The notes: generated from the letters alone by a model not told the origin. A stretch of 64,000 nt of DNA from Flagellimonas lutimaris (GCF_003581615.1 NZ_QXFH01000072.1:62001-126000), one strand, 5' to 3'. Positions 1 through 8,317 are shown, numbered from the stretch's first letter. Translations and numbers: made by a program.

Positions 1-34
1 TATATGTTCCCATAAATTTGACCTACTTTTTCGA

Positions 35-63
35 AAAAGAGCCGTTTTTTACGGCTCTTTTTT
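35..63 (+). terminator. Intrinsic terminator of the gene left of the window
   Basis: An 11-bp perfect stem (35-45 with 51-61, core GAGCCGT/ACGGCTC) encloses a five-T loop and is followed by a T run. It ends the transcript entering from the left and isolates trxB. Confidence 0.8.
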
Positions 64-170
64 ATTTGGAGAAGCTTCAAATAGTACCAAAAGGTAATAT
101 CATTCACAATTGTTCACATCTTTTAAGAAAACCAAAAAAATCTTGGGTGTAAGTTTTTGGACAAAAAACC

Positions 171-178
171 TACTTTTG
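171..178 (+). promoter_or_regulatory. Candidate trxB -7 element
   Basis: TACTTTTG matches the Bacteroidota -7 consensus TAnnTTTG exactly, 28 bp before the trxB start. The nearest TTG triplets upstream are 11 and 25 bp away, both outside the usual spacer, so the -33 part is not supported. Confidence 0.45.
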
Positions 179-205
179 TAAAGTAACATTTCAGGAAGAA
201 GATTT

Positions 206-1174
206 ATGTCAGAACAAGTGGAAAGAATCAAAACATTGATTATAGGATCAGGGCCAGCAGGTTATACTGCGGCAATTTATGCCTCCAGGGCAGATTTAAA
301 ACCAGTATTATATACCGGTATGGAACCTGGCGGTCAGTTGACCACGACTACAGAGGTGGACAACTTTCCGGGCTATCCAGAGGGAATTGATGGACCAGCC
401 ATGATGATGCAGTTGCAGCAGCAAGCCGAAAGGTTTGGTACCGAAGTAAGAATCGGTATGGTGACCGCAGTAGAATTAAGCGATGAGATAGGAGGTATTC
501 ATAAAATTACAGTAGATGACTCTACGCAATTGGAAGCAGAAACCGTTATTATCTCAACTGGAGCTTCTGCCAAATACTTGAATATACCAAGTGAGCAGCG
601 ATTGAGAGGTGGTGGTGTATCTGCCTGTGCCGTTTGTGATGGGTTTTTCTATAAAGGTCAGGATGTGGCCATTGTAGGTGCCGGAGATACCGCTGCTGAA
701 GAAGCATCTTACTTGGCGAATATCTGTACAAAGGTTACCATGTTGGTTCGTAAAGACCATATGCGAGCATCAAAAGCTATGCAGCATAGAGTAAACAGTA
801 TGGATAATATTGAAATCCGATACAATACCGAAGTAGATGAGGTATTGGGTGATCAGGTGGTTGAAGGTATTAGGGTGGTGAACAATCAAACTGGGGACAA
901 AGAAGAGATTCCTGTTACCGGATTGTTCATTGCTATTGGACATAAACCCAATACAGACATATTTAAAGGACAATTGGATATGGATGAAACAGGTTACATT
1001 ATAACCCAGCCCAAATCCACTAAAACGAACAAGCCTGGTGTTTTTGCAAGTGGCGATGCACAGGATAAAATATACCGACAGGCAGTTACTGCTGCAGGTA
1101 CAGGTTGTATGGCGGCATTGGATGCAGAAAGATACTTGGCAGCTGTTGAGAGCAAGGAAATGTTGGCATCTTAA
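206..1174 (+). CDS. trxB: Thioredoxin-disulfide reductase
   Basis: A cytoplasmic flavoenzyme that passes electrons from NADPH through FAD to oxidised thioredoxin. The 322-residue length is normal. The FAD-binding glycine motif GSGPAGYTAA is at about residues 14-23, the redox-active CAVC pair at 141-144, the NADPH motif GAGDTA at about 158-163, and the second FAD motif GDAQD near 285. The ATG at 206 follows a 28-bp leader after a good -7 element. The gene is monocistronic, bounded by terminators on both sides. Family assignment is certain; redox or peroxide control is plausible but no operator is seen. Confidence 0.97.
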   Translation: MSEQVERIKTLIIGSGPAGYTAAIYASRADLKPVLYTGMEPGGQLTTTTEVDNFPGYPEGIDGPAMMMQLQQQAERFGTEVRIGMVTAVELSDEIGGIHKITVDDSTQLEAETVIISTGASAKYLNIPSEQRLRGGGVSACAVCDGFFYKGQDVAIVGAGDTAAEEASYLANICTKVTMLVRKDHMRASKAMQHRVNSMDNIEIRYNTEVDEVLGDQVVEGIRVVNNQTGDKEEIPVTGLFIAIGHKPNTDIFKGQLDMDETGYIITQPKSTKTNKPGVFASGDAQDKIYRQAVTAAGTGCMAALDAERYLAAVESKEMLAS

Positions 1175-1194
1175 AAGTCAATTCATTAGAAAAT

Positions 1195-1227
1195 AAAAAA
1201 AGGCACTGAATTTTCAGTGCCTTTTTT
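1195..1227. terminator. Bidirectional terminator between trxB and the secreted protein gene
   Basis: The stem AAGGCACTGAA/TTCAGTGCCTT is flanked by A6 on the left and T6 on the right, with a two-base loop. It can end trxB on the plus strand and the convergent gene on the minus strand. Confidence 0.85.
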
Positions 1228-1239
1228 GTTGATTGTAAC

Positions 1240-1683
1240 TCAATCAATCCGCTTGTAATTCTCTGAAAAAGTTCTGTTGCCATCCGAGTCAACCGTAATT
1301 TGACTGAATGTATCTTCTTTTAGAATAAGTTCGAAAGTAAAGTTTCGCATGGTATCCAATGCTTTCATCATATCGTCGTCACCATATTCAATCACCTCAA
1401 TTAAAGAGTTGCCCGCTACCCTGTAAGAACCATACCCAAATCTTCCATTGGGTTCATCTGGCACATATCGGGTCCACATAATTTTCTCTTTGGAATACAT
1501 TTTTACTTGTCTGTATCCATCCGATTTTTTAATGGTATCTATAACGTTTTCTCCGTCATAGTTGTAAAAACTTTGTAACTCCCATGTACCTTCGATACTT
1601 GGTTTGGTTGTTTCGTGTCCTTTAAAGCTTCCCGCGATTAAGAAAATAAAAACGAGAGTAAAAAGTAAAACTGATTTTTTCAT
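1240..1683 (-). CDS. Small secreted protein, lipocalin-like (unknown function)
   Basis: 147 residues. An N-terminal signal peptide (about 1-22, MKKSVLLFTLVFIFLIAGS) is followed by a beta-rich body containing GTWEL near the start. That pattern is typical of small secreted lipocalin-like proteins of flavobacteria. There is no lipobox cysteine and no catalytic motif. It is transcribed alone, convergent with trxB and sharing its terminator. The exact family cannot be fixed by eye. Confidence 0.7.
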   Translation of the reverse strand: MKKSVLLFTLVFIFLIAGSFKGHETTKPSIEGTWELQSFYNYDGENVIDTIKKSDGYRQVKMYSKEKIMWTRYVPDEPNGRFGYGSYRVAGNSLIEVIEYGDDDMMKALDTMRNFTFELILKEDTFSQITVDSDGNRTFSENYKRID

Positions 1684-1867
1684 AATGCCCTACTTTTAAA
1701 AGTGTTAGAATATCTAAAAGGTAAGAATAAATATTAATAATATTAAATTTAAGAGCTGTAAAAATGAATCTAATTCATATTTCTCCCTTTATTTTTGATA
1801 AATTCATAATGTAGGATTTTTTGGTTGATTGAGAATCGTTTACCAATAGGTGATTATATCCATCTTG

Positions 1868-2914
1868 TTATTTTAAATGCCTTTTAAGATTGTAAATCAA
1901 TCTTCGGATATCATCTTTTGTATGATATGCACTCAAAACAATACGACTGACGATTGGCCCGTTTTCATCAGGGTAATTAAAATTGGTGAAAATAAATCCA
2001 TCCTTGTTTAGGGCAGATGCCACTTCGGTATTCTCAAACTCGAAGGTTGGATGGCCTTCCATATGGTTGAAAAATGATGGATTTTTTAATTGTGATTTAA
2101 AATAAAGGTAGTTGGTTTTGAGCGTTTTCAATCGTTCGGAAAACAATTCTTTGGCATTCAATAGTGTTCCCATAAATGAAGGTGAAGCCGGACTTGCGCC
2201 ACCATAAAACGATGTAGATTCCAAAAATTGAATATCTTCTTTGTCTCCAAAAACGGCCCCTGCTTGCATGCCCAAAGCCTTGCCGAGTGAACAACAAACC
2301 AAAAGTTTGGCTGACTTTAGTACTTTGAGCATACTAAAACAACCATTGCCATGATCACCAACAATGCCAATACCATGGGAATCATCACCGATTAAAATCA
2401 CTTTATCCAAGGGGAGCTTGGTAAGACTTTTAAAGTCGGGATATTGCTGACCTGAAAAATCAATAGTATCAAAAAGAACAACAGGCAACAGTTTGTTCTT
2501 ATCAACCTCTTTCGATACAAGCTGGCCCAATTCATCAATACTTGATGTTGTCTTTATACCGTTTATTAGAAGTGCGGTATGGGCGTGTGGTGCGGCAAAT
2601 ACCGTGTGCCCTTTTTCCAATAGGGTCTGAACCACCAATTGTGCCGCCAAATAACCAGAGGACATCGTAAGACAATCTTCACTGCCCACCCATTCTGCCA
2701 AATAGTTTTCGGCCTTGCTATATATTTCTAGTGATACATTTGATTTTCGTGATGCGCCATAGTGCATACCATAGTTCAGTACGTTCTGAAGATATACATC
2801 TTTGAAGGGCTCATAGTTTTGAAGCCCTAAATAAGAGGTGCCGCCAAAATATAAATGGGGTTTGCCATCAATGATGATTTGTCTGTCAGGAATGCGATCT
2901 ATTGAATGGGCCAT
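1868..2914 (-). CDS. Alpha-oxoamine synthase-like PLP enzyme (BioF/KBL fold)
   Basis: A 348-residue class I/II-fold PLP enzyme resembling 8-amino-7-oxononanoate synthase and 2-amino-3-ketobutyrate ligase. The cofactor motif IGDDSHGIG (D177, H180) and the probable Schiff-base lysine K212 in CSLGKALG are in the expected order. It is shorter than typical BioF (about 380), mainly at the N-terminus. Its ATG overlaps the stop of the upstream dipeptide epimerase (TAATG), so the two are translationally coupled. No other biotin gene is nearby, so biotin synthesis is unlikely; a role in peptide or amino-acid derivative metabolism is inferred from the neighbour. Confidence 0.85.
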   Translation of the reverse strand: MAHSIDRIPDRQIIIDGKPHLYFGGTSYLGLQNYEPFKDVYLQNVLNYGMHYGASRKSNVSLEIYSKAENYLAEWVGSEDCLTMSSGYLAAQLVVQTLLEKGHTVFAAPHAHTALLINGIKTTSSIDELGQLVSKEVDKNKLLPVVLFDTIDFSGQQYPDFKSLTKLPLDKVILIGDDSHGIGIVGDHGNGCFSMLKVLKSAKLLVCCSLGKALGMQAGAVFGDKEDIQFLESTSFYGGASPASPSFMGTLLNAKELFSERLKTLKTNYLYFKSQLKNPSFFNHMEGHPTFEFENTEVASALNKDGFIFTNFNYPDENGPIVSRIVLSAYHTKDDIRRLIYNLKRHLK

Positions 2915-3924
2915 TACAGCAATTCTATTCCGCTACCATTTAACTTTGGAAAAATAACTTTTCCATTTCCCAAAATTTCTACTCCTGTGGCAATGTCTCC
3001 TTTTAATAGCATAGCGCCATCCATATCCACATAATCTAGTTGTGGCAACAATTGTGCTATGGCAGAAATACCTACAGTGGATTCTGTCATGCAACCCACC
3101 ATCAACTGTAGCCCTAATTCCCTGCCTCTTTTAATCATGCGCCTAGCTGGAGTTAGCCCTCCACATTTGGTCAATTTAATGTTGATGCCATGGAAATAGG
3201 GTCCGCATTGCTCCACATCACTTTCTATAATGCAGCTTTCATCAGCAATAACGGGTAGCACGGATTGTTCCTTAACCAAGGCCATACCTTCCCAATCATC
3301 AGCTTTAAGGGGTTGTTCCAAAAACTCTACGCCAAGCTCTTTTAATAAAGGGGCATTCTTGATAGTTTCCTCTGCGGTCCATGCGGTGTTGGCGTCAATT
3401 CGGAAAATACTATCTGTATGTTTTCTGAGTTCCCTTATAATGGCAACATCGTCGGGGGTCCCCAATTTAATTTTATACAGGGGCCAAGGTTTTTCTTGAA
3501 GTTTGGCCACCATTTTTTCTATAGTGTCAATACCGATGGTGTAATTCGTAATGGGATATTTATCAGTATTGGTGCCCCAGATTTCGTAGAGCGGTTTGCC
3601 TTTGAGTTTGCCATACAGGTCGTTTGCGGCCAAATCTAGGGCACAAAGGGTAAATTTATGGAGGTTCAGGGACTCTAAATGCTCATAAAAGTTTTCAGGA
3701 GTATCAAAGTCATATGCTTCAATTTGGTCTCTGACGGCTTCTATTTCTGCCATCATTCCTTCGATGGTAATTTTATAGTAGGGATTAGAGGTGGCCTCGC
3801 CATAACCTGTTTTACCATCAAGGGATAAACAAACAACCAAAGTGTCTTGCTCATCTCGGGATTCTCTAGAAATGGTAAAAGTGTGTGCTAGTTGAAGCGT
3901 ATATTTCTTGAGTGCTGTCTGCAT
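2914..3924 (-). CDS. L-Ala-D/L-Glu (dipeptide) epimerase, enolase superfamily
   Basis: A muconate-lactonizing-type enolase-superfamily enzyme. A KxK base motif (YKIKLG) is followed by metal ligands in FRIDAN, EFLEQP and IADES, and a second base lysine in NIKLTKCGG, the pattern of dipeptide epimerases that recycle murein peptides. I prefer the ATG at 3924 (MQTALKK). The in-frame ATG at 3972 lies against the T-tract of the upstream gene's terminator and would add 16 atypical residues; a TATCTTAG -7-like element also falls within that extension. It is coupled to the downstream PLP enzyme by TAATG. Exact dipeptide specificity is not determinable here. Confidence 0.9.
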   Translation of the reverse strand: MQTALKKYTLQLAHTFTISRESRDEQDTLVVCLSLDGKTGYGEATSNPYYKITIEGMMAEIEAVRDQIEAYDFDTPENFYEHLESLNLHKFTLCALDLAANDLYGKLKGKPLYEIWGTNTDKYPITNYTIGIDTIEKMVAKLQEKPWPLYKIKLGTPDDVAIIRELRKHTDSIFRIDANTAWTAEETIKNAPLLKELGVEFLEQPLKADDWEGMALVKEQSVLPVIADESCIIESDVEQCGPYFHGINIKLTKCGGLTPARRMIKRGRELGLQLMVGCMTESTVGISAIAQLLPQLDYVDMDGAMLLKGDIATGVEILGNGKVIFPKLNGSGIELL

Positions 3925-3974
3925 AGTTAGTTGGGAATTGAGTCCTGCTAAGATAGGGCTTCGGATAAACATAA

Positions 3975-4011
3975 TAAAAACAAAAGCCCACTGAAAAATC
4001 AGCAGGCCTTT
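3975..4011 (-). terminator. Probable terminator after the DUF2807 lipoprotein gene
   Basis: Read on the minus strand, an imperfect GGCC..CTGA/TCAG..GGGC hairpin with two mismatches is followed by a T-rich tract. It separates the envelope cassette from the epimerase pair. Confidence 0.45.
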
Positions 4012-4032
4012 GCATATTTAAAGGGAATTGGA

Positions 4033-4755
4033 TTAATATTTACGAACGCTGCCCGAAACGGATTTTTTGGTGTTTACACTGGCCTCTCCAGTATATTTAA
4101 TGTCCGCTCCACTGCTGGCATCGGCCACCAAAGACTCCGAAACATTCACGGAGATGTCTGCACCGCTACTGGCATCAGCGTTACATCTTTTAACCATCAG
4201 GTCTTTCGCTTTAATGTCCGAACCACTGCTGGCATCGGCATAAAGAACGTCTGCTTGACCAGAAACCTTGATGTCTGCACCGCTGCTTGCATCGGCAGAT
4301 ACTTCGCCTGCTACAACTTCTACGTGCAGGTCGGCACCGCTGCTGGAATCTAGTTCAATGTTTTCTGCTTTGATTACATTTTGTGCGATAAGGTCGGCAC
4401 CGCTAGAACTTTCCAATGCTGTAACCTTAGGTAGGGTCACATAGACATTTTTTGTAGCTCTGCCAATGTTCTCTATGGCATGGATTTTAAGTCTTCCATC
4501 CTTAATATCGGTTCCGATAAGATCAATGATGTTTTCATCAGCTTCTACCGAAATGTTGAAATCGGATCCTTGGGTTACGAATACATCGATACCTTCGGAA
4601 GCTGATACGACATCAAAATCCTCTTTTACATCGCGGCTTTCCTCAACGATTTCGCCGTTACCTGTTTTTCCGTTGCCGAAGTTCATATCTATCATGCATG
4701 AGGATGCAAATAACGATAGGAGCGCGGCGATTGCTAATCTTGCTAGTGTTGTCAT
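4033..4755 (-). CDS. DUF2807 (head GIN domain) lipoprotein
   Basis: 240 residues from the preferred ATG at 4755, which gives a clean lipoprotein signal ending LFASSC (C20); the ATG at 4791 adds 12 residues with no signal character. The mature part is a DUF2807 domain. Six copies of an (S/A)SSGAD(I/L) unit recur at roughly 14-20 residue intervals in the second half, as expected for rungs of a beta-helix. It lies downstream of PspC and PadR genes on the same strand and probably sits in the outer membrane or periplasm as an envelope-stress component. The molecular role of DUF2807 is unknown. Confidence 0.88.
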   Translation of the reverse strand: MTTLARLAIAALLSLFASSCMIDMNFGNGKTGNGEIVEESRDVKEDFDVVSASEGIDVFVTQGSDFNISVEADENIIDLIGTDIKDGRLKIHAIENIGRATKNVYVTLPKVTALESSSGADLIAQNVIKAENIELDSSSGADLHVEVVAGEVSADASSGADIKVSGQADVLYADASSGSDIKAKDLMVKRCNADASSGADISVNVSESLVADASSGADIKYTGEASVNTKKSVSGSVRKY

Positions 4756-4906
4756 GATTGTTGTTTTTTTATGCTCAGCTCGACTGGGCATCTATTGATT
4801 GATTTTGAAAACTGATTTGTTAACTACTGAATTAATTTCAGTGTAAATGTCTGTTTAAATGTGTGTATTTTGAATTAAGATTTACTCAATTGACGAATTA
4901 GGGGGC

Positions 4907-6643
4907 TCAATTGTTACTTTTTTCCCCAGCTTTAACTTTTATCCCATCTTCGTTGATTTTCATTTCAAACGAATCTTGGTTGTCTTTGATGTCGATATCG
5001 ATACCATCTTCATTGATTATGATTTTGCCATTGCCTTCGGAATCATCGTCATTGTCTTCTGGACAATCCAAGCACTGCAGCTCTCCGTCGTCACCCATCA
5101 ACCAGTGTTGACCTGCCATGCCACTTCTATAAAAACCTTGGTCGTTGTCGATTCCTCGACCAATATAGCGGTTGGTTGAATTATCAAAATAAACGGTCTT
5201 CCCTTCTGGAACATAAATGGTTATGGTTACTTCTTGGTTTCTCGCTTTGTTTGATGTTTCCGTGGTCAAATATTTGTCCAGCATAATTTCATTGCCATCA
5301 ACCGTATAGGTATATGTAATGCTCCTAGCGCGATCTCGGGCAGCTGGGGTAGAGCTTCCATCAGCATCTTTCCTAATGTTTATACTGATGGAGTCCGTAT
5401 CCGACTTTCTTATTTTGATATCCACATCGTCAGACATCAAAATGCGGTTGTCATTTTCGTCATAACCAAAGGTCATCCTTCCAAAATGAACGTCGTCTCG
5501 GTTGTAATCCCTGTGCGCATCATCCTTCATGGTGATCATCAGCGTGTCGGACGGAATTTCTAGCGAAAGTTCTGTCCTATCATTAACACTTCCTGTGTAT
5601 GAGAATTCTGCAGCCTGACGGATTCCTAGCACAATTAGGGTACCCACGGATATCAACCAAAGCCCCAAAAGAGCGAACTTGGCAATGTTACCGATAGATT
5701 TTAGGTTGGTAACCAAGATCTTCAGTCCTAAATAAAGGAGGAAGAAGAACGGGATACCCACAGCAAAGAACAATAAGATGGATACAACCCATACCGGTGC
5801 CCCGGAGGTGTTCACAATCTCGTAAAAATCGATACCCGGTACATGTACCGCATCGAACATACCTACCGTAAACAGACCGAAGAACAGTCCTACCAAGGTA
5901 GATGCCCCGATGATAATCAATAGAATACCTATGAACTTACCGAACACTTTAAAAAGGAACAGAATAATGTCCCCTATGGTATCGAAAAAGGTCTTGGAGC
6001 TGCTTTTGACCTTGTCGCCTACTTTATCGTAGTCAACGCTTTTTACTTTTTCGGCAACATCATCAAACCCCTCTTTAACTTTGCGTTCTATATTGCTGAT
6101 GTTGACGGGCTCCCCCCGCATATCTAACTTTTGCGAGGTGGTAGCGGCTTCGGGAACCAAAATCCAAAGCAGGATATAGGCGATTAGACCAAAACCACTG
6201 GTGAAAATGGCCAAAAGGATAAATATGAGCCTTATCCAAAGGGAATCAATGCCCAAATAATGTTCCAGACCGGCACAAACACCACCGATATATTTATGGT
6301 CTACGTCCCTATATAGCTTTTTGGCCCTACCGGTAGGTTCTGCATGGGATCTTTTGGGTTCGTCCTCAAAAATATCCTCATCCACCATGTAATCTTCGGG
6401 TTGCCCCATTACTTCGATTACTTGGTCCACCTCTTTATGGGTGATTACCTGTCGCTCGTTTTCCATTTTCTCCAAAAAGAGTTCGGCAATCCTTGCCTCG
6501 ATATCGGCAATGATCTCGTCGCTTCCCTTGGTACCTGAAAATGATCGTCTTATGGACTCCAGATACCGTCTCAGCTTGTTATACGCGTCGTCGTCTATAT
6601 GGAAGAGCGTATTTGCTAAATTTATATTTACTGTCTTGTTCAT
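4907..6643 (-). CDS. PspC-domain multi-pass membrane protein
   Basis: 578 residues. A soluble N-terminal part (about 1-105) precedes a PspC domain at about 107-167 (KLYRDVDHKYIGGVCAGL), which has one hydrophobic hairpin. Several membrane segments follow to about residue 340, and then a beta-rich, very acidic C-terminal domain rich in Asp and Asn. PspC proteins sense or respond to inner-membrane stress in proteobacteria; this long form is the usual Bacteroidota version. The gene starts 9 bp after the padR stop, so the two form an operon. The C-terminal region resembles the beta-repeats of the neighbouring DUF2807 protein, which suggests that they may interact (inference). Confidence 0.9.
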   Translation of the reverse strand: MNKTVNINLANTLFHIDDDAYNKLRRYLESIRRSFSGTKGSDEIIADIEARIAELFLEKMENERQVITHKEVDQVIEVMGQPEDYMVDEDIFEDEPKRSHAEPTGRAKKLYRDVDHKYIGGVCAGLEHYLGIDSLWIRLIFILLAIFTSGFGLIAYILLWILVPEAATTSQKLDMRGEPVNISNIERKVKEGFDDVAEKVKSVDYDKVGDKVKSSSKTFFDTIGDIILFLFKVFGKFIGILLIIIGASTLVGLFFGLFTVGMFDAVHVPGIDFYEIVNTSGAPVWVVSILLFFAVGIPFFFLLYLGLKILVTNLKSIGNIAKFALLGLWLISVGTLIVLGIRQAAEFSYTGSVNDRTELSLEIPSDTLMITMKDDAHRDYNRDDVHFGRMTFGYDENDNRILMSDDVDIKIRKSDTDSISINIRKDADGSSTPAARDRARSITYTYTVDGNEIMLDKYLTTETSNKARNQEVTITIYVPEGKTVYFDNSTNRYIGRGIDNDQGFYRSGMAGQHWLMGDDGELQCLDCPEDNDDDSEGNGKIIINEDGIDIDIKDNQDSFEMKINEDGIKVKAGEKSNN

Positions 6644-6652
6644 TTTTTGATT

Positions 6653-6982
6653 CTATTTTGTGTTGGTTACCAGATTGACTGCATTTCTTAGTTCATCCCA
6701 GGTACCATTGAGTTCGTTAAGGAACAACTGGCCTGTTTCTGTAAGGGCGTAATATTTGCGAGGTGGTCCCGATGTGGATTCTTCCCAACGATAGTTGAGC
6801 AATCCGGCATTCTTTAGCCTTGTGAGCAAAGGATATATGGTACCTTCCACTACTAACATCTTTGCGTCCTTTAAGGCTCCCAGAATTTCTGAGGCATACT
6901 TGTCGTCATCCCTTAGGATGGACAGGATGCAATACTCTAGAACCCCCTTGCGCATCTGTGCTTTTGTGTTTTCTATGTTCAT
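6653..6982 (-). CDS. PadR-family transcriptional regulator
   Basis: 109 residues, a single winged-helix PadR domain with the signature GTIYPLLTRLKNAGLL followed by the wing (PPRKYYALTETG). It belongs to the short PadR group without a long C-terminal dimer helix. It is the first gene of padR-pspC-DUF2807 and lies downstream of DUF4870 on the same strand. Flavobacterial cassettes of this content are common, and the regulator is expected to repress its own cassette. A dyad placed over the DUF4870 promoter is the best operator candidate. Confidence 0.93.
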   Translation of the reverse strand: MNIENTKAQMRKGVLEYCILSILRDDDKYASEILGALKDAKMLVVEGTIYPLLTRLKNAGLLNYRWEESTSGPPRKYYALTETGQLFLNELNGTWDELRNAVNLVTNTK

Positions 6983-7024
6983 AATTTCATGGTTCTATTA
7001 AATTAACTGTTCGTTTTTGTTCTG

Positions 7025-7039
7025 CCAAACTTTGTTTGG
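7025..7039. promoter_or_regulatory. Short perfect dyad upstream of padR
   Basis: CCAAAC-TTT-GTTTGG, a perfect 6-3-6 inverted repeat, lies 42 bp before the padR start. It could be an operator or a small RNA hairpin in the DUF4870-padR intergenic transcript. It does not resemble the GTACT dyad at 7767-7789. Confidence 0.4.
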
Positions 7040-7042
7040 TAA

Positions 7043-7086
7043 CGTTTCCACTCCATTCCCCTGAATTGGGCAGGGGAGTGGAAACG
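7043..7086. repeat. Long inverted repeat between DUF4870 and padR genes
   Basis: A 12-bp arm CGTTTCCACTCC (7043-7054) pairs perfectly with GGAGTGGAAACG (7075-7086). The loop carries a further CCCCTG/CAGGGG pairing that competes with part of the outer stem. No T run follows on either strand, so it is not a classical terminator. It could be an mRNA processing or stability hairpin. Confidence 0.6.
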
Positions 7087-7189
7087 GTTCTTTGATTGAT
7101 GATTTGATGTTTTTTCGTTTTTTGATTGATGGTTAAACTCCGTTTTACTTTGATTGATGATGATTGCTGTGGAGGTGATTAAGCTCCTT

Positions 7190-7212
7190 TATATATATAT
7201 ATATATATATAT
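7190..7212. repeat. (AT)11 dinucleotide tract
   Basis: Uninterrupted alternating T/A sequence directly abutting the stop codon of the DUF4870 gene. Length variation by slippage would alter the 3' end or read-through region but not the protein. Confidence 0.9.
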
Positions 7213-7694
7213 TACTTGATGAATTTAATGGTAAAGGGATATTTAAAATATTCCCCTTCGTTGGTTCTGATTGTGGCCAAAATGGTAAACACAATGTTTA
7301 CGATACCGAGGGACACCTGTAAAAATCCAGATATGCCCACAGGCCAAATCAGTCGTCCTAACCTAAAATCGTCACTATCTATATGAATGTTTAGGTTGTT
7401 CAAATCGCTGAGGTCGTGAAACCCGAAAAAATTCCAATCGAACAGGTCTGGCCAAAATCCAATAAAAAAAGGAATGGTGATCAAACCTGCCACGATGGAA
7501 TAAAGCAACATACTAATTTGAAAGTTTAATGCCTGTTTACCATTATAATCCACAAACTCATGCTGCTTCTTATTGGCCGTCCATAGTATCAACGGGAGTA
7601 TAAAATTCCCGAAAGGAATAAAGTACTTCGAGAACATGGACGCATGGATGATTGCGGATAAATTTCGTTCGTGTTTGGTGATTGTAGTTGCCAT
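7212..7694 (-). CDS. DUF4870 domain membrane protein
   Basis: 160 residues. The DUF4870 signature includes HASMFSKYFIPFGNFILPLILW and HEFVDYNGKQALNFQ, with about four predicted membrane segments and an insertion of acidic residues around 95-115. DUF4870 proteins are small inner-membrane proteins of unknown role that commonly neighbour PspC/PadR genes. The start is set by the ATG at 7694 behind a good promoter. It probably heads the operon that continues through padR, although a 229-bp structured gap separates them. Confidence 0.9.
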   Translation of the reverse strand: MATTITKHERNLSAIIHASMFSKYFIPFGNFILPLILWTANKKQHEFVDYNGKQALNFQISMLLYSIVAGLITIPFFIGFWPDLFDWNFFGFHDLSDLNNLNIHIDSDDFRLGRLIWPVGISGFLQVSLGIVNIVFTILATIRTNEGEYFKYPFTIKFIK

Positions 7695-7746
7695 TTTTGA
7701 TTGATGTTTTTTGATTGTAAAGGGGTTAACCTATTAGCTTACCATG

Positions 7747-7789
7747 CAAATATATATCCAAAAGACAGTACTATGCAAAACAAAGTACT
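7747..7789 (-). promoter_or_regulatory. Promoter of the DUF4870-padR cassette with overlapping dyad (candidate PadR operator)
   Basis: On the minus strand a perfect -7 element TATATTTG (7754-7747) is preceded, after a 21-bp spacer, by TTG at 7778-7776. A 23-bp dyad at 7767-7789 is centred on that TTG: arms AGTACT(A/T)TG and CA(A/T)AGTACT around five bases, with one mismatch. A bound dimer would cover the -33 element. Assignment to PadR is inference from position. Confidence 0.65.
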
Positions 7790-7861
7790 ATAATTTAACA
7801 TAAAATTAACAATTATAAGTATCATCTTTTTGCCTATTTTTAAGCCAAACAAACCTAAGTT

Positions 7862-8317
7862 ATGGCATTGACACCCAGTAAAATCAACACATTCACGTTT
7901 TTAAAGCTCCCTTCGGCCTGGTGGTGCGGGGTACGGCTCAAGTATATTGATGAAAAAAAAGCAATTACCACGGTAAAGCATAAATGGATGAATCAAAATC
8001 CGTTTAAATCCATGTTTTGGGCCGTTCAGGGGATGGCCGCCGAGCTCAGTACTGGAGCTTTAGTGATGAATGAAATCCAGAAGTGCGGTAAAAAAGTATC
8101 CATGCTCGTGGCGAACAACAAAGCTACCTTTACCAAAAAAGCTACGGGGAGAATCAACTTTACTTGTGAGGATGGTGAATTGATTGCTGATGCCATTAAA
8201 AAAACCGTAGAAACAGGCGAAGGACAAACTTGCTGGATGAAATCGGTAGGGGTAAACCAAGATGGGGTAGAAGTATCCACTTTTCATTTTGAGTGGACGG
8301 TGAAGGTGAAGGGATAG
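7862..8317 (+). CDS. DUF4442 (hotdog-fold thioesterase-like) protein
   Basis: 151 residues, a single DUF4442 domain of the hotdog/thioesterase type (LPSAWWCGVRLKYID, later WMNQNPFKSMFWAVQGMAAELSTG). These proteins are small cytoplasmic enzymes presumed to act on acyl-CoA or acyl-ACP thioesters; no substrate is known. It is transcribed divergently from the DUF4870 gene across a 167-bp region. It may share that regulatory region, but no plus-strand TAnnTTTG element is evident before it. Confidence 0.85.
   Translation: MALTPSKINTFTFLKLPSAWWCGVRLKYIDEKKAITTVKHKWMNQNPFKSMFWAVQGMAAELSTGALVMNEIQKCGKKVSMLVANNKATFTKKATGRINFTCEDGELIADAIKKTVETGEGQTCWMKSVGVNQDGVEVSTFHFEWTVKVKG

Noticed and set aside
4466..4798. 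Plus-strand 110-codon frame opposite the DUF2807 gene
   Set aside because: It is a mirror of the repetitive coding sequence of a well-supported lipoprotein gene; codon use and content are not protein-like.
7043..7086. Long inverted repeat as an intrinsic terminator
   Set aside because: Neither strand has a T tract after the stem, so I list it as structure of unknown role.
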